From assembly GCA_018672145.1 (NCBI GenBank), contig JABHGH010000105.1, positions 1-19,183 on the forward strand: DNA of 19,183 nt, in the 5' to 3' direction. Positions within the stretch are counted from its first letter, which is position 1; the number at the start of each line of letters is the position of its first letter. The notes under the pieces were generated by a model that searched no databases, was not told where the DNA came from, and saw only the letters and a program-made list of their open reading frames with translations. The stretch comes from Flavobacteriaceae bacterium (GTDB lineage: Bacteria; Bacteroidota; Bacteroidia; Flavobacteriales; Flavobacteriaceae). Position numbers and translations under genes: made by a program. Below are positions 8,087 through 15,467 of this stretch, piece by piece.

Positions 8087-9685
8087 TCAAGGCATAGTGA
8101 TGCATAAAAAATCTGTTTCCATCGGGTCAATATGATCGACCAAATACGGTATAAAATCATCGCCATACTTTAAATAAAAAGAGGCAAAATTCACAACACG
8201 CTCTTGCAAAATACCTTGCGGAAACAACTCCTGTTGCAGTTCCGAAATTCGAGTCACTTGATCGATCAGTTTTTTGCGTTGGGCTTTCAACAATCGCTTT
8301 TCCAAACGATCGATACCCTTTTTTTGTTTTTTCTCTTGCGCTTTTACCGCACCCAAAAAAGACGCGTCTGTTTGTTGTGCCAGATCGTAAAGAAACGCAA
8401 ATTGTTGATCGAGATGTGATTTTAAACCACCCAAGTCAATATCGATATTGCTGATTTGACGAACACGATGATTGATCAGCTCGTTTTGTGGTAAGAAAAG
8501 ATCGATGTCTTGAAGTCCCCATTTTTCTGCTTTTCTCTGTTGTTTCTTTGTTTTGATAAGCAAGGATGAACGAAGTTTTAGCATGGGCATGGGAAGATCG
8601 AAAGCCGAAAAGGTGTCACGCAATTGCAACCAGTATGCCAACTCAGACCCACCACCAACATAGACGAGGTTGGGCAGTATCACTTCCTGATAGACAGGAC
8701 GCAACAATGCGTTGGGTGAAAAACGCTCGGGATGGGCTTTGACTTCTTCTAAAAACGCTTCTTTTGAAAAGATTTGGTCTGTATCGACCACTCGAAACCC
8801 ACCTTCATTTTTCTCTATGCGACGGCGATGTGATCCCTCCAAATAAAAGAGGTTGATATCACGAGGAAACACCTGCTGTTTTTGGGGTGATGCCAATGAC
8901 TTTTCGAGAGCTTGGTGCGTTTTTTTTGCCTCTTTTTGTGTTGTGCTCTCTACCAATTCTTTTAGGATGTAAGGAACAAATGCTTTTTTTAGCTTTGGGT
9001 GGTCTGCGTCCAAAACAACCAAGCCGTACTGTCCAAAAAGCTGATGCACCAAACAACGTGTAGCAGCGCCTAATGTTTCGTGCTCTACATATGCCTTTTG
9101 AAACCAGGTCGTCAATTGTGCTGCCTCAGGACTTTTCCCAAGGTGCTTCTCCCATATTTTCAACACCTGATCGAGTCCCTTTGTGGCATAACGACCTACC
9201 GCCCCACCCTCTTTGGCAGACCAGTGAATTTTCTGACCATGAACCGAAAAGTGATTGATTTCTTCAAAATCATGGTCCTCCGATGCCATCCAATAGACTG
9301 CCACATAGTTGTTTCCGTCTTGTTGTGCGTTCCATTGTTTGGCGATCTTGATGGTGTCTATGATTTTGTATAAAAAATAGAGCGGCCCTGTAAACAAATT
9401 CAATTGGTGCCCTGTGGTTATCGTAAACCCATTGGAAAGCGACAAGCTTTCTATTTGTGCATTGGGAGGGTTATCGATTCCTTTGTACTGATCCTTGATA
9501 ACAGAAACAAGAGTTTTACGCGCATCTACACCTAAACGTTGTTGTTGTGCGGTCAGTTGTGCTGGGTCGGGGGTTACACCAAATGGACGATAGAACTCCT
9601 TCAGTGATGGGTCTCCCTCTATAACACGATTTGCCAAAGCTGGCAAACGATTGATTTCTGCATATGGAATCCGTACCTTATCCAT
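8087..9685 (-). CDS. bshC: Bacillithiol biosynthesis cysteine-adding enzyme BshC
   Basis: Putative last enzyme of bacillithiol synthesis, adding cysteine to glucosaminyl-malate to make the cytoplasmic low-molecular-weight thiol. The open frame begins at TTG 9700, but the ATG at 9683-9685 gives a 532-residue protein of normal BshC length. Typical motifs are TGHQLNLFTGPLYFLYKI at 91-108, YWMASEDHDFEEINHF at 131-146 and VGGGSELAYWLQLRDTF at 343-359. A Lys-rich helical stretch at about 445-490 fits the family's C-terminal coiled coil. bshA and bshB are not in the window. A 182-bp gap separates it from rimO, and a 55-bp gap from guaA. It probably has its own promoter and may also read into guaA. 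Identification is strong; the biochemical role rests on family knowledge. Confidence 0.93.
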   Translation of the reverse strand: MDKVRIPYAEINRLPALANRVIEGDPSLKEFYRPFGVTPDPAQLTAQQQRLGVDARKTLVSVIKDQYKGIDNPPNAQIESLSLSNGFTITTGHQLNLFTGPLYFLYKIIDTIKIAKQWNAQQDGNNYVAVYWMASEDHDFEEINHFSVHGQKIHWSAKEGGAVGRYATKGLDQVLKIWEKHLGKSPEAAQLTTWFQKAYVEHETLGAATRCLVHQLFGQYGLVVLDADHPKLKKAFVPYILKELVESTTQKEAKKTHQALEKSLASPQKQQVFPRDINLFYLEGSHRRRIEKNEGGFRVVDTDQIFSKEAFLEEVKAHPERFSPNALLRPVYQEVILPNLVYVGGGSELAYWLQLRDTFSAFDLPMPMLKLRSSLLIKTKKQQRKAEKWGLQDIDLFLPQNELINHRVRQISNIDIDLGGLKSHLDQQFAFLYDLAQQTDASFLGAVKAQEKKQKKGIDRLEKRLLKAQRKKLIDQVTRISELQQELFPQGILQERVVNFASFYLKYGDDFIPYLVDHIDPMETDFLCITMP

Positions 9686-9689
9686 GGTG

Positions 9690-9697
9690 TAAAGATA
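9690..9697 (-). promoter_or_regulatory. Probable -7 promoter box TATCTTTA of bshC
   Basis: The minus strand reads TATCTTTA, one base from TAnnTTTG, ending 4 bases before the bshC ATG. The surrounding AGTTGTATCTTT resembles AGTTGTATTTTTG in front of guaA. No TTG is seen at the expected -33 position, so the call is tentative. Confidence 0.35.
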
Positions 9698-9867
9698 CAA
9701 CTATGAAATCGTCTATAAAGTGATGCTTTTTGTTCTAAAAAATCCCCAACAAATAACAGCAGTAGAAAAACTCTCAATTAAACTTCTTATACTTGAAACA
9801 TGCTTGTTCGTTGGCGGAAAACGATTGTATTATTTCTTCGTTAAGCGATTCTGTTTTTGGTGCAGTT

Positions 9868-11181
9868 TTATAAGGGGGAAGAAACTGGCTTACCATAAAG
9901 GTCAAAGTCCTCTGCTTGGTGAATGAGAACATCGGTAAAATCGCCAATTCGCACATAATGATCCTTGGCATTGATACGAATTTCATTATCGACATCTGGA
10001 GAGTCGTATTCGGACCTTCCAATAAAATAATTTCCTTCTTTACGGTCAATCAAACAGCGTAGCGTTTTTCCGACATATGCTTGATTTTTCTCCCAAGAAA
10101 TTTGGGCTTGCAACTCCATGATCTCATTGGCGCGCTGCTGCTTCACTTCAGCAGGCACATCATCTTCCAATGCATAGGCGTGGGTATTTTCCTCATGGCT
10201 ATAGGTAAAGCACCCCAATCGTTCAAAACGGGTGTCTTTTACCCAGTTTTTCAAAAGCTCAAAATCTTCTTGAGTTTCGCCCGGATAGCCCACAATTAAA
10301 GTCGTGCGGAAGGCCATGTTAGGGACCATTTCTCTGCATTTTTTGAGTAGTGCGTTGGTCTTCTCAAAAGTCGTACCTCTACGCATGGATGATAAAATAC
10401 GATCCGAAATATGCTGCAAAGGCATATCGATATAGTTACAGACTTTGGGTTCTTCACGAATGACATCAAGAACATCTTCTGGGAAGCCCGTGGGGAAGGC
10501 GTAGTGCAATCGAATCCATTCGATGCCATCGACCTGAGCCAAACTGCGAAGCAAATCGGCTAAACGACGTTTTTTGTACAAGTCCAATCCATAATAGGTC
10601 AGGTCTTGGGCAATTAAAATCAATTCTTTGACTCCGTTGGCTGCAAGTTTTTGAGCTTCTTTAACAAGGTCTTCTATCGGGGTTGATCGGTGCTTTCCAC
10701 GCATCAATGGGATAGCGCAGAAAGAACAAGGACGATCACAACCCTCAGCAATTTTTAGGTAGGCATAATGTTTAGGGGTCGTCGTCAAACGCTCACCGAT
10801 GAGTTCGTGCTTGTAGTCTGCGCCAAGAGCTTTTAGCAATAGTGGGAGGTCGGTGGTTCCAAAATACTGATCAACATTGGGTATTTCTTTTTCCAAATCG
10901 TCCATATAGCGCTCGCTCAAACAACCCGTGACAAAAAGCTTGTCGATTTCACCCTTTTCCTTTTTATCGGCAAACGAAAGAATCGTCTGTATTGATTCTT
11001 CTTTGGCGTTGTCAATAAAACCACAGGTGTTTACCACAACGACATTCCCATGTTGTTGATGAACAACTTCTTTGTTGTTAGCACGAAGTTGACCCATCAA
11101 GACTTCGGAGTCGTAGATGTTCTTTGAACACCCTAAGGTCACAACGTTTATTTTATTGGATACTATTGATTTTGTCCGCAC
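9868..11181 (-). CDS. rimO: Ribosomal protein uS12 methylthiotransferase RimO
   Basis: Radical SAM enzyme that methylthiolates a conserved aspartate of ribosomal protein uS12. The 437-residue protein has the N-terminal UPF0004 domain with three cluster cysteines: TLGCSKN (Cys18), NTCGFID (Cys53) and TGCLSER (Cys87). The radical SAM motif CDRPCSFC supplies Cys148, Cys152 and Cys155. The last 65 or so residues fit a TRAM domain. SCSFC-type spacing and the SKN motif separate RimO from MiaB. The start codon is GTG at 11179-11181, three bases after the ftsY stop. It is preferred because MRTKS...KINVVTLGCSKN matches the family N-terminus as I know it in Bacteroidota. Close spacing implies co-transcription and translational coupling with ftsY. 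Confidence 0.95.
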   Translation of the reverse strand: MRTKSIVSNKINVVTLGCSKNIYDSEVLMGQLRANNKEVVHQQHGNVVVVNTCGFIDNAKEESIQTILSFADKKEKGEIDKLFVTGCLSERYMDDLEKEIPNVDQYFGTTDLPLLLKALGADYKHELIGERLTTTPKHYAYLKIAEGCDRPCSFCAIPLMRGKHRSTPIEDLVKEAQKLAANGVKELILIAQDLTYYGLDLYKKRRLADLLRSLAQVDGIEWIRLHYAFPTGFPEDVLDVIREEPKVCNYIDMPLQHISDRILSSMRRGTTFEKTNALLKKCREMVPNMAFRTTLIVGYPGETQEDFELLKNWVKDTRFERLGCFTYSHEENTHAYALEDDVPAEVKQQRANEIMELQAQISWEKNQAYVGKTLRCLIDRKEGNYFIGRSEYDSPDVDNEIRINAKDHYVRIGDFTDVLIHQAEDFDLYGKPVSSPL

Positions 11182-11184
11182 AGT

Positions 11185-12111
11185 TTAGTTTGAAAATAAA
11201 GAATCTACAAATTCGTTGGGTTGAAACTCTTGCATATCGTCAGCGCCCTCACCCACTCCGATATACTTGACAGGTACGCTCAGCTGATCCGAAATACCAA
11301 TGACCACCCCACCCTTGGCAGTGCCGTCGAGTTTGGTAATGGCCAATGCAGAAATTTCTGTGGTTTCGGCAAACTGTCGTGCTTGCTCAAATGCATTTTG
11401 TCCTGTTGATCCATCAAGAACCAAAAGCACTTGGTGGGGAGCTTCAGGAATCGCTTTTTGGATTACTCGTTTTATTTTCGACAGCTCATTCATCAAGTTT
11501 ACTTTGTTGTGCAAACGACCTGCAGTGTCAATAATAATATGATCCATGCCTTGTGCCAATCCAGCTTTCACAGCATCATAGGCGACAGACGCAGGGTCAC
11601 TACCCATTTTTTGTTTGACAATGGCTACCCCGACACGCTCCGCCCAAGCAACGAGCTGATCAACAGCAGCAGCACGAAAAGTATCGGCTGCGCCAAGCAA
11701 TACCTTTTTACCGGCAGCTTTATATAAATGTGCAAGTTTGCCAATAGTGGTTGTTTTGCCTGCTCCGTTGACCCCAACAACCAGAGTCACTAATGGCTTG
11801 GTTAGCTGTGATTCCTCATCAAAGGACTGCAAAAGATTGGCGATTTCTTCACGTAAAATAACATGAAGATCTTCCGTGCCCATGTGCTTGTCTTTGGCAA
11901 CACGTTTTTCGAGTAAATCAATGATTTTCAGGGTGGTATCGACCCCAATGTCCGCGCTGATAAGGATTTCTTCCAACTGATCCAAAACAGCAGCATCAAC
12001 CGTGCTTTTCCCAGCAACAGCCTTACCGATTTTTTCAAAAAGAGATTTTTTAGACGGTTCTAGCCCTTTGTCTAACTTTTTCTTTGAAAAAAAACGATGT
12101 AAAATTCCCAT
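11185..12111 (-). CDS. ftsY: Signal recognition particle receptor FtsY
   Basis: SRP receptor GTPase that docks SRP-ribosome complexes at the membrane for co-translational insertion. The 308-residue protein has the NG domain with only a short basic N-terminus (MGILHRFFSKKK) and no long acidic A domain; such short forms are known in many bacteria. The helical N domain spans about 20-95. G-domain motifs visible are VGVNGAGKTTTIGKL (112-126), AADTFRAAAVDQL (141-153), IDTAGRLHNK (194-203) and TKLDGTAKGG (259-268). The ATG at 12109-12111 follows a transcription terminator and a possible -7 box, so ftsY probably begins a new unit with rimO. Functionally it pairs with yidC, further along in the window. 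Confidence 0.96.
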   Translation of the reverse strand: MGILHRFFSKKKLDKGLEPSKKSLFEKIGKAVAGKSTVDAAVLDQLEEILISADIGVDTTLKIIDLLEKRVAKDKHMGTEDLHVILREEIANLLQSFDEESQLTKPLVTLVVGVNGAGKTTTIGKLAHLYKAAGKKVLLGAADTFRAAAVDQLVAWAERVGVAIVKQKMGSDPASVAYDAVKAGLAQGMDHIIIDTAGRLHNKVNLMNELSKIKRVIQKAIPEAPHQVLLVLDGSTGQNAFEQARQFAETTEISALAITKLDGTAKGGVVIGISDQLSVPVKYIGVGEGADDMQEFQPNEFVDSLFSN

Positions 12112-12123
12112 TCGGCTTTTTGG

Positions 12124-12131
12124 TAAATGTA
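12124..12131 (-). promoter_or_regulatory. Possible -7 promoter box TACATTTA of ftsY
   Basis: The minus strand reads TACATTTA, one base from TAnnTTTG, 12 bases before the ftsY ATG and just past the terminator of the ribosomal-protein unit. No TTG lies at -33 because the terminator T run occupies that place. It offers a way to restart transcription for ftsY-rimO. Confidence 0.35.
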
Positions 12132-12133
12132 AG

Positions 12134-12162
12134 AAATAAAAAAAGCCACTTGACGTGGCTTT
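12134..12162 (-). terminator. Rho-independent terminator after the rpmB-rpmG-bL38 unit
   Basis: On the minus strand AAAGCCAC, a 5-base loop GTCAA and GTGGCTTT form a perfect 8-bp stem (12162-12142). It is followed at once by TTTTATTT, so the T run at the end of the stem is long. It lies 22 bp after the stop of the DUF4295 gene and ahead of ftsY. On the plus strand the stem is preceded rather than followed by the A/T run, so it acts for the minus strand. This is the clearest terminator in the window. Confidence 0.85.
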
Positions 12163-12184
12163 CCATGATTGTTTAACGTATCGC

Positions 12185-12337
12185 TTACTTTTTAGAAAGC
12201 CAATCGTTTACTTTTTCGGGAACCATAATCGCTTCTACAAAACTATATGATCCTGATTTGTCGTTTTTGACCATTTTTATCGCTTTCGATAAGCGCTTCG
12301 ATGATGTCTGTAAAGATGCAACGGTTTTCTTAGCCAT
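12185..12337 (-). CDS. DUF4295 family small basic protein (reported ribosomal protein bL38)
   Basis: A 50-residue lysine-rich protein beginning MAKKTVASLQTSSKRLSKAI and ending VNDWLSKK. It matches my memory of the Bacteroidota-specific DUF4295 family, which as I recall was placed as ribosomal protein bL38 in structural work on a Flavobacterium ribosome. The ATG at 12335-12337 is 2 bp after the rpmG stop and the TAA is at 12185-12187, followed 22 bp later by a strong terminator. Its place as last gene of rpmB-rpmG agrees with a ribosomal role. It is short enough to be missed by gene callers with a length cutoff. Family assignment is confident; the ribosomal role is recalled, not shown by the sequence. 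Confidence 0.9.
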   Translation of the reverse strand: MAKKTVASLQTSSKRLSKAIKMVKNDKSGSYSFVEAIMVPEKVNDWLSKK

Positions 12338-12339
12338 AA

Positions 12340-12522
12340 CTACTTAATTTCTTTGTGAACGGTCATTTTCTTTAAGATCGGATTGAATTTTTTTAATTCG
12401 ATACGATCAGGTGAGTTCTTTTTGTTTTTTGTGGTCACATACCGTGATGTGCCAGCAAGGCCAGAATTTTTATGTTCTGTACACTCTAAAATCACTTGAA
12501 CTCGGTTTCCTTTTTTTGCCAT
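12340..12522 (-). CDS. rpmG: Large-subunit ribosomal protein bL33
   Basis: A 60-residue basic protein, MAKKGNRVQVILECTEHKNSGLAGTSRYVTTKNKKNSPDR and on to a Lys-rich end, the standard bL33 pattern near the ribosomal E site. It has one cysteine (Cys14) instead of the four of the zinc-ribbon form, so it is the zinc-independent type. The ATG at 12520-12522 lies 13 bp after the rpmB stop, and its TAG is 2 bp before the bL38 gene, giving a three-gene ribosomal unit. No -7 box is seen in front, as expected for an internal operon gene. Confidence 0.96.
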   Translation of the reverse strand: MAKKGNRVQVILECTEHKNSGLAGTSRYVTTKNKKNSPDRIELKKFNPILKKMTVHKEIK

Positions 12523-12535
12523 GACTTACTATTGT

Positions 12536-12769
12536 TTAGAGGACACCTTGCGCCTTGGCTTCTTTCAGCACAGCAGCAATTCCTTTTTTGTTGATGGTTT
12601 TTAAAGCAGAGGTTGACAATTTAAGTGTGATCCACTTTTCTTGATCAGCCAAGTAAAAACGCTTTTTAATAAGATTCACTTCAAAGCGTCTCTTTGTTTT
12701 ATTCATCGCGTGGGAAACATTGTTTCCTACTAACGCTTTCTTACCAGTAATTTGACAAACTTTTGACAT
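12536..12769 (-). CDS. rpmB: Large-subunit ribosomal protein bL28
   Basis: A 77-residue protein starting MSKVCQITGKKALVGNNVSHAMNKTKRRFEVNL, the canonical bL28 N-terminus, and ending in LKEAKAQGVL. It is a structural component of the 50S subunit. It is first in the rpmB-rpmG-bL38 unit and has the best-formed promoter among the ribosomal genes, with a leader of about 25 bases. The gap to cinA upstream is 71 bp. Confidence 0.97.
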   Translation of the reverse strand: MSKVCQITGKKALVGNNVSHAMNKTKRRFEVNLIKKRFYLADQEKWITLKLSTSALKTINKKGIAAVLKEAKAQGVL

Positions 12770-12798
12770 TGCAAAAATTGATTTTTGTAAACGGAGTG

Positions 12799-12830
12799 CA
12801 AATAAACAATTTTTTTAATGCATTGGCAAA
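12799..12830 (-). promoter_or_regulatory. Promoter of rpmB-rpmG-bL38 (TTTG-N20-type)
   Basis: The minus strand has TTTG at 12830-12827, then TTTATTTG at 12806-12799. Measured from TTG, the spacer is 20 bp, the usual Bacteroidota distance. The -7 box differs from TAnnTTTG only at its second base. It sits in the 71-bp gap after cinA and gives a leader of about 25 bases. An A/T-only inverted repeat (12772-12787) directly precedes the start codon. Confidence 0.55.
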
Positions 12831-12840
12831 TATTTTTCGC

Positions 12841-14085
12841 TTAAAACGCAAGGACTTTTCTTGTGATTTCTAAGGCTTTGTTGACTGTCTTCTGCAACGT
12901 CTTCTCCCTGTTTTCACCAAAGGCAAATGTTTCAACTTCTTCATTGTCAGGGCCAACGATGGCAATACAAACCGTTCCGACCGCCGCATCTGAGTCACCT
13001 TTGGTCGGTCCGGCGTTGCCAGTTACCGCTATACCGTAATCGCTTTTCATCACTTCGCGAACTCTTTTGGCCATCGATAGGGCGACCTCATCACTCACAA
13101 CAGAATGCTTTTCGATAATCGCTTTGGGCACACCCAGCACATCAAGTTTGCGATCTGTTTTATAGGGCACCACACTTCCGTGAAAGTATGCCGATGCGCC
13201 AGGTGTCGATGACAACAAGGCCGCTATTCGGCCTCCCGTACAACTTTCTGCCGTGGCAATGCTTTGCCCTCTCTTTTGGAGAAAGTCACCAATTTGAGCT
13301 TGTATCGGAAGTTCCGATTCAAATCCAGTGATAATCTCTCCAATCAGTGGGTCGAGAGCAGCAAAAAGCCGATCAAGTTGATCGGTGAGTACCGTTTCGT
13401 CCTCTCCACGTGCTGTTAAACGAAGGCGTACTCTTCCCAAATTTGGCAAATAGGCCAATTTGATGTGCTCTGGAAGGTTTGACTCCCAATCATGGATGAC
13501 CTCTGCGATTTGACTTTCACCCCAACCATAGGTCATCATGGTTTTGTGAACAATCACAGGGCGTTTGAAATGCGTTTTGAGTTTTGGGATCAATTCGTTG
13601 TTTGTGATGTGCTTCATTTCATAAGGAACACCCGGAAGCGAAACATAGACCGTATCGTCGTTTTCCATCCACATACCAACAGCAGTACCAAAGCGATTTT
13701 CTAAGAGTGTTGCGTTAGAAGGGACCATCGCTTGCGCGCGGTTGAGGTCATTGATCGGTACATTGAGATATTGAGCAAAAAGCGCTTCAATATGATCGAG
13801 CACCTCTTGATTGTGAACAAGCTTGTCATTAAAGAAAGAACAAAAGGAAGACTTGGTGATATCGTCTTTTGTGGGGCCTAAACCGCCAGTAAGTACCACC
13901 AGAGACACACGCTTTTGTGCATCTTTCATTGCATCAAGAATCGCATCTTCTTTGTCTGATATCGATTTGATTTGCGAGACTTCAATACCAATCTTGTTGA
14001 GCTCTTTAGCCAGAAAAGCCGAATTGGAGTCAACAATTTGACCGATCAAAATCTCGTCTCCGATGGTTATAATTTCAGCGTGCAT
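12841..14085 (-). CDS. cinA: CinA-like protein (MoCF-binding fold plus nicotinamide-nucleotide amidase domain)
   Basis: Two-domain CinA of 414 residues. The N-terminal MoCF/MogA-like domain (about 1-170) opens with AEIITIGDEILIGQIVDSNS and has TGGLGPTKDD at 66-75; in related proteins this part has ADP-ribose or NAD-pyrophosphatase activity. The C-terminal domain (about 258-412) is the PncC type, which deamidates nicotinamide mononucleotide in NAD salvage: TAESCTGGRIAALL with likely nucleophile Ser281, VTGNAGPTKGD at 354-364 and AVGTVCIA. Most homologues I know read SGIAGP or similar at the second motif, so TGNAGP is a modest variant. Its ATG overlaps the upstream stop as TAATG, giving translational coupling with the FAH-family gene. 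A role in competence, suggested by the name, is not implied. Confidence 0.92.
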   Translation of the reverse strand: MHAEIITIGDEILIGQIVDSNSAFLAKELNKIGIEVSQIKSISDKEDAILDAMKDAQKRVSLVVLTGGLGPTKDDITKSSFCSFFNDKLVHNQEVLDHIEALFAQYLNVPINDLNRAQAMVPSNATLLENRFGTAVGMWMENDDTVYVSLPGVPYEMKHITNNELIPKLKTHFKRPVIVHKTMMTYGWGESQIAEVIHDWESNLPEHIKLAYLPNLGRVRLRLTARGEDETVLTDQLDRLFAALDPLIGEIITGFESELPIQAQIGDFLQKRGQSIATAESCTGGRIAALLSSTPGASAYFHGSVVPYKTDRKLDVLGVPKAIIEKHSVVSDEVALSMAKRVREVMKSDYGIAVTGNAGPTKGDSDAAVGTVCIAIVGPDNEEVETFAFGENREKTLQKTVNKALEITRKVLAF

Positions 14086-14696
14086 TACCTAACGTTTACT
14101 TCAAACGCTTGCTCACCCTCCAAGATACCAGTGAGAACATCGCCACGTGTCACACGGCCCACACCAGAAGGTGTGCCTGTAAAAATCACATCGCCAATTT
14201 TAAGCGTAAAATAGGTTGAAATATAACTGATCAATTCATCAATAGCCCAAATCATATTTGCCGTCGAATCTTGTTGCACCGTTTCGCCATTTTTGTTCAG
14301 ATGGAAGTTAAAGTTCTTACCATCTGACCATTTGGTTTTGTCAAACCACTTTCCTACATGTGCAGCACCATCAAACGCCTTTGCCTTTTCCCATGGCAAT
14401 CCTTTGTTTTTTAAATCGAGTTGAACGTCGCGAGCGGTAAAGTCAAGGCCCAATCCAATTTGATCATAATATTTATGCGCAAACTTGGTCTGAATATGTT
14501 TTCCGATGCGGTTGATGCGTACCAATACTTCTACTTCGTGATGAATGTCTGACGAAAAATCAGGAATAAAAAATGGTTGCCCCGGCTGACCCAAAGATGA
14601 GTCGGGTTTCATAAAAATCACTGGGGCATCTGGCCTATCGTTTTTGAGTTCTTCGATGTGCTTCGTGTAGTTTCGACCAACGCATATCAACTTCAT
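14085..14696 (-). CDS. Fumarylacetoacetate hydrolase family protein (FAHD1-like)
   Basis: A 203-residue single-domain FAH-family enzyme, of the size of FAHD1-type acylpyruvases or oxaloacetate decarboxylases. The frame continues 27 codons upstream, but MKLICVGRNYTKHIEEL is the family start, so the ATG at 14694-14696 is used; it overlaps the exonuclease stop as TGATG. HHEVEV places metal ligands Glu54 and Glu56, and GLDFTARDVQ gives Asp85. The spacing agrees with FAHD1. Further family motifs are PWEKAKAFDGAA, IWAIDELISYIS and VIFTGTPSGVG. The substrate cannot be told from sequence. Its stop overlaps the cinA start. Confidence in the family is high, in the exact activity low. Confidence 0.9.
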   Translation of the reverse strand: MKLICVGRNYTKHIEELKNDRPDAPVIFMKPDSSLGQPGQPFFIPDFSSDIHHEVEVLVRINRIGKHIQTKFAHKYYDQIGLGLDFTARDVQLDLKNKGLPWEKAKAFDGAAHVGKWFDKTKWSDGKNFNFHLNKNGETVQQDSTANMIWAIDELISYISTYFTLKIGDVIFTGTPSGVGRVTRGDVLTGILEGEQAFEVNVR

Positions 14697-15466
14697 CAGC
14701 TGTTGTTCAGGGTGTTTAAACGAATGGCCGTCAATACTTTTTTGGTGTACAGGGGAAAATCGGCTTCCAAGATCCATCCAAAATATCCGGGCTCTTTTTG
14801 AAGAACTTCAACGACTGTTTTGCCTTTGTGTTTCCCAAAACCAAAAATAGGCTCGTCTTCTTTATTCCTACGGATAAAACCGGCAAAGTCAACGCTGGTG
14901 TGTCGTGTTGTAAATTCGCTAAGCTTATCCACATCATTTTCCAAATCACTGTAACGCTCAATTTGAGCTTTTAAAACTTCGAAAGTGGCCAAGGTGTCAG
15001 CACTAGCACTGTGAGCATCATCAAGACTTTTTGAACAGTAAAATTTGTAAGCGGCGGTGAGGGTGCGTTGTTCCATTTTATGGAATATTGTTTGCACATC
15101 TATCGTTTTGTGCTTTTTAAAATCTACATCAATTTCAGCACGTAGCATTTCTTCTGCAAGAAGAGGAATGTCAAATCGGTCAGAATTATAGCCTGCTAAA
15201 TCACAGCCCTTAAGCCAGCCATATACCTCAGTTGCGATTTCTTTAAAGGTGGGCGCAGTGGCCACTTTTTCATTAGTGATACCGTGTATTGCCGTTGCCT
15301 CCGCAGGGATGGGCATCTCAGGATTCACAAGCCAAGTTTCTCTTTTTTCTGAACCGTCAACAAACGCTTTTAATATGGATATCTCCACAATGCGATCTTT
15401 CGCAATATTAACGCCAGTGGTTTCTAAATCAAAAAAGCAAAGTGGTCTTTGTAGTTGCAGTTGCAT
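14696..15466 (-). CDS. DnaQ-like 3'-5' exonuclease with ExoX-type C-terminal domain
   Basis: A 256-residue exonuclease of the DEDDh family, resembling the proofreading epsilon subunit and exonuclease X. Catalytic residues are visible: FFDLETTG gives Asp13 and Glu15, GYNSDRFDIPLL gives Asp99, and DAHSASADTLAT gives His152 and Asp157. IHGITNEKV at 60-68 is a standard second-motif neighbour. The C-terminal FGFGKHKGKTVVEVL...GYFGWIL (208-233) matches the small domain found at the end of ExoX-type proteins (DUF3820-like). It is too short for a PolC and separate from dnaE here, so repair or editing is more likely than replicative proofreading. It begins one base after the E2 stop (TAATATG) and overlaps the FAH gene at its end. 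Confidence 0.88.
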   Translation of the reverse strand: MQLQLQRPLCFFDLETTGVNIAKDRIVEISILKAFVDGSEKRETWLVNPEMPIPAEATAIHGITNEKVATAPTFKEIATEVYGWLKGCDLAGYNSDRFDIPLLAEEMLRAEIDVDFKKHKTIDVQTIFHKMEQRTLTAAYKFYCSKSLDDAHSASADTLATFEVLKAQIERYSDLENDVDKLSEFTTRHTSVDFAGFIRRNKEDEPIFGFGKHKGKTVVEVLQKEPGYFGWILEADFPLYTKKVLTAIRLNTLNNS

Positions 15467-15467
15467 A

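Noticed and set aside
9686..9700. TTG start five codons upstream for BshC
   Set aside because: An ATG follows at 9685, and the extra codons overlap the likely -7 box.
14697..14777. 27-codon N-terminal extension of the FAH-family protein
   Set aside because: It lies inside the exonuclease gene, and the TGATG junction with MKLICVGRNY gives the normal start.
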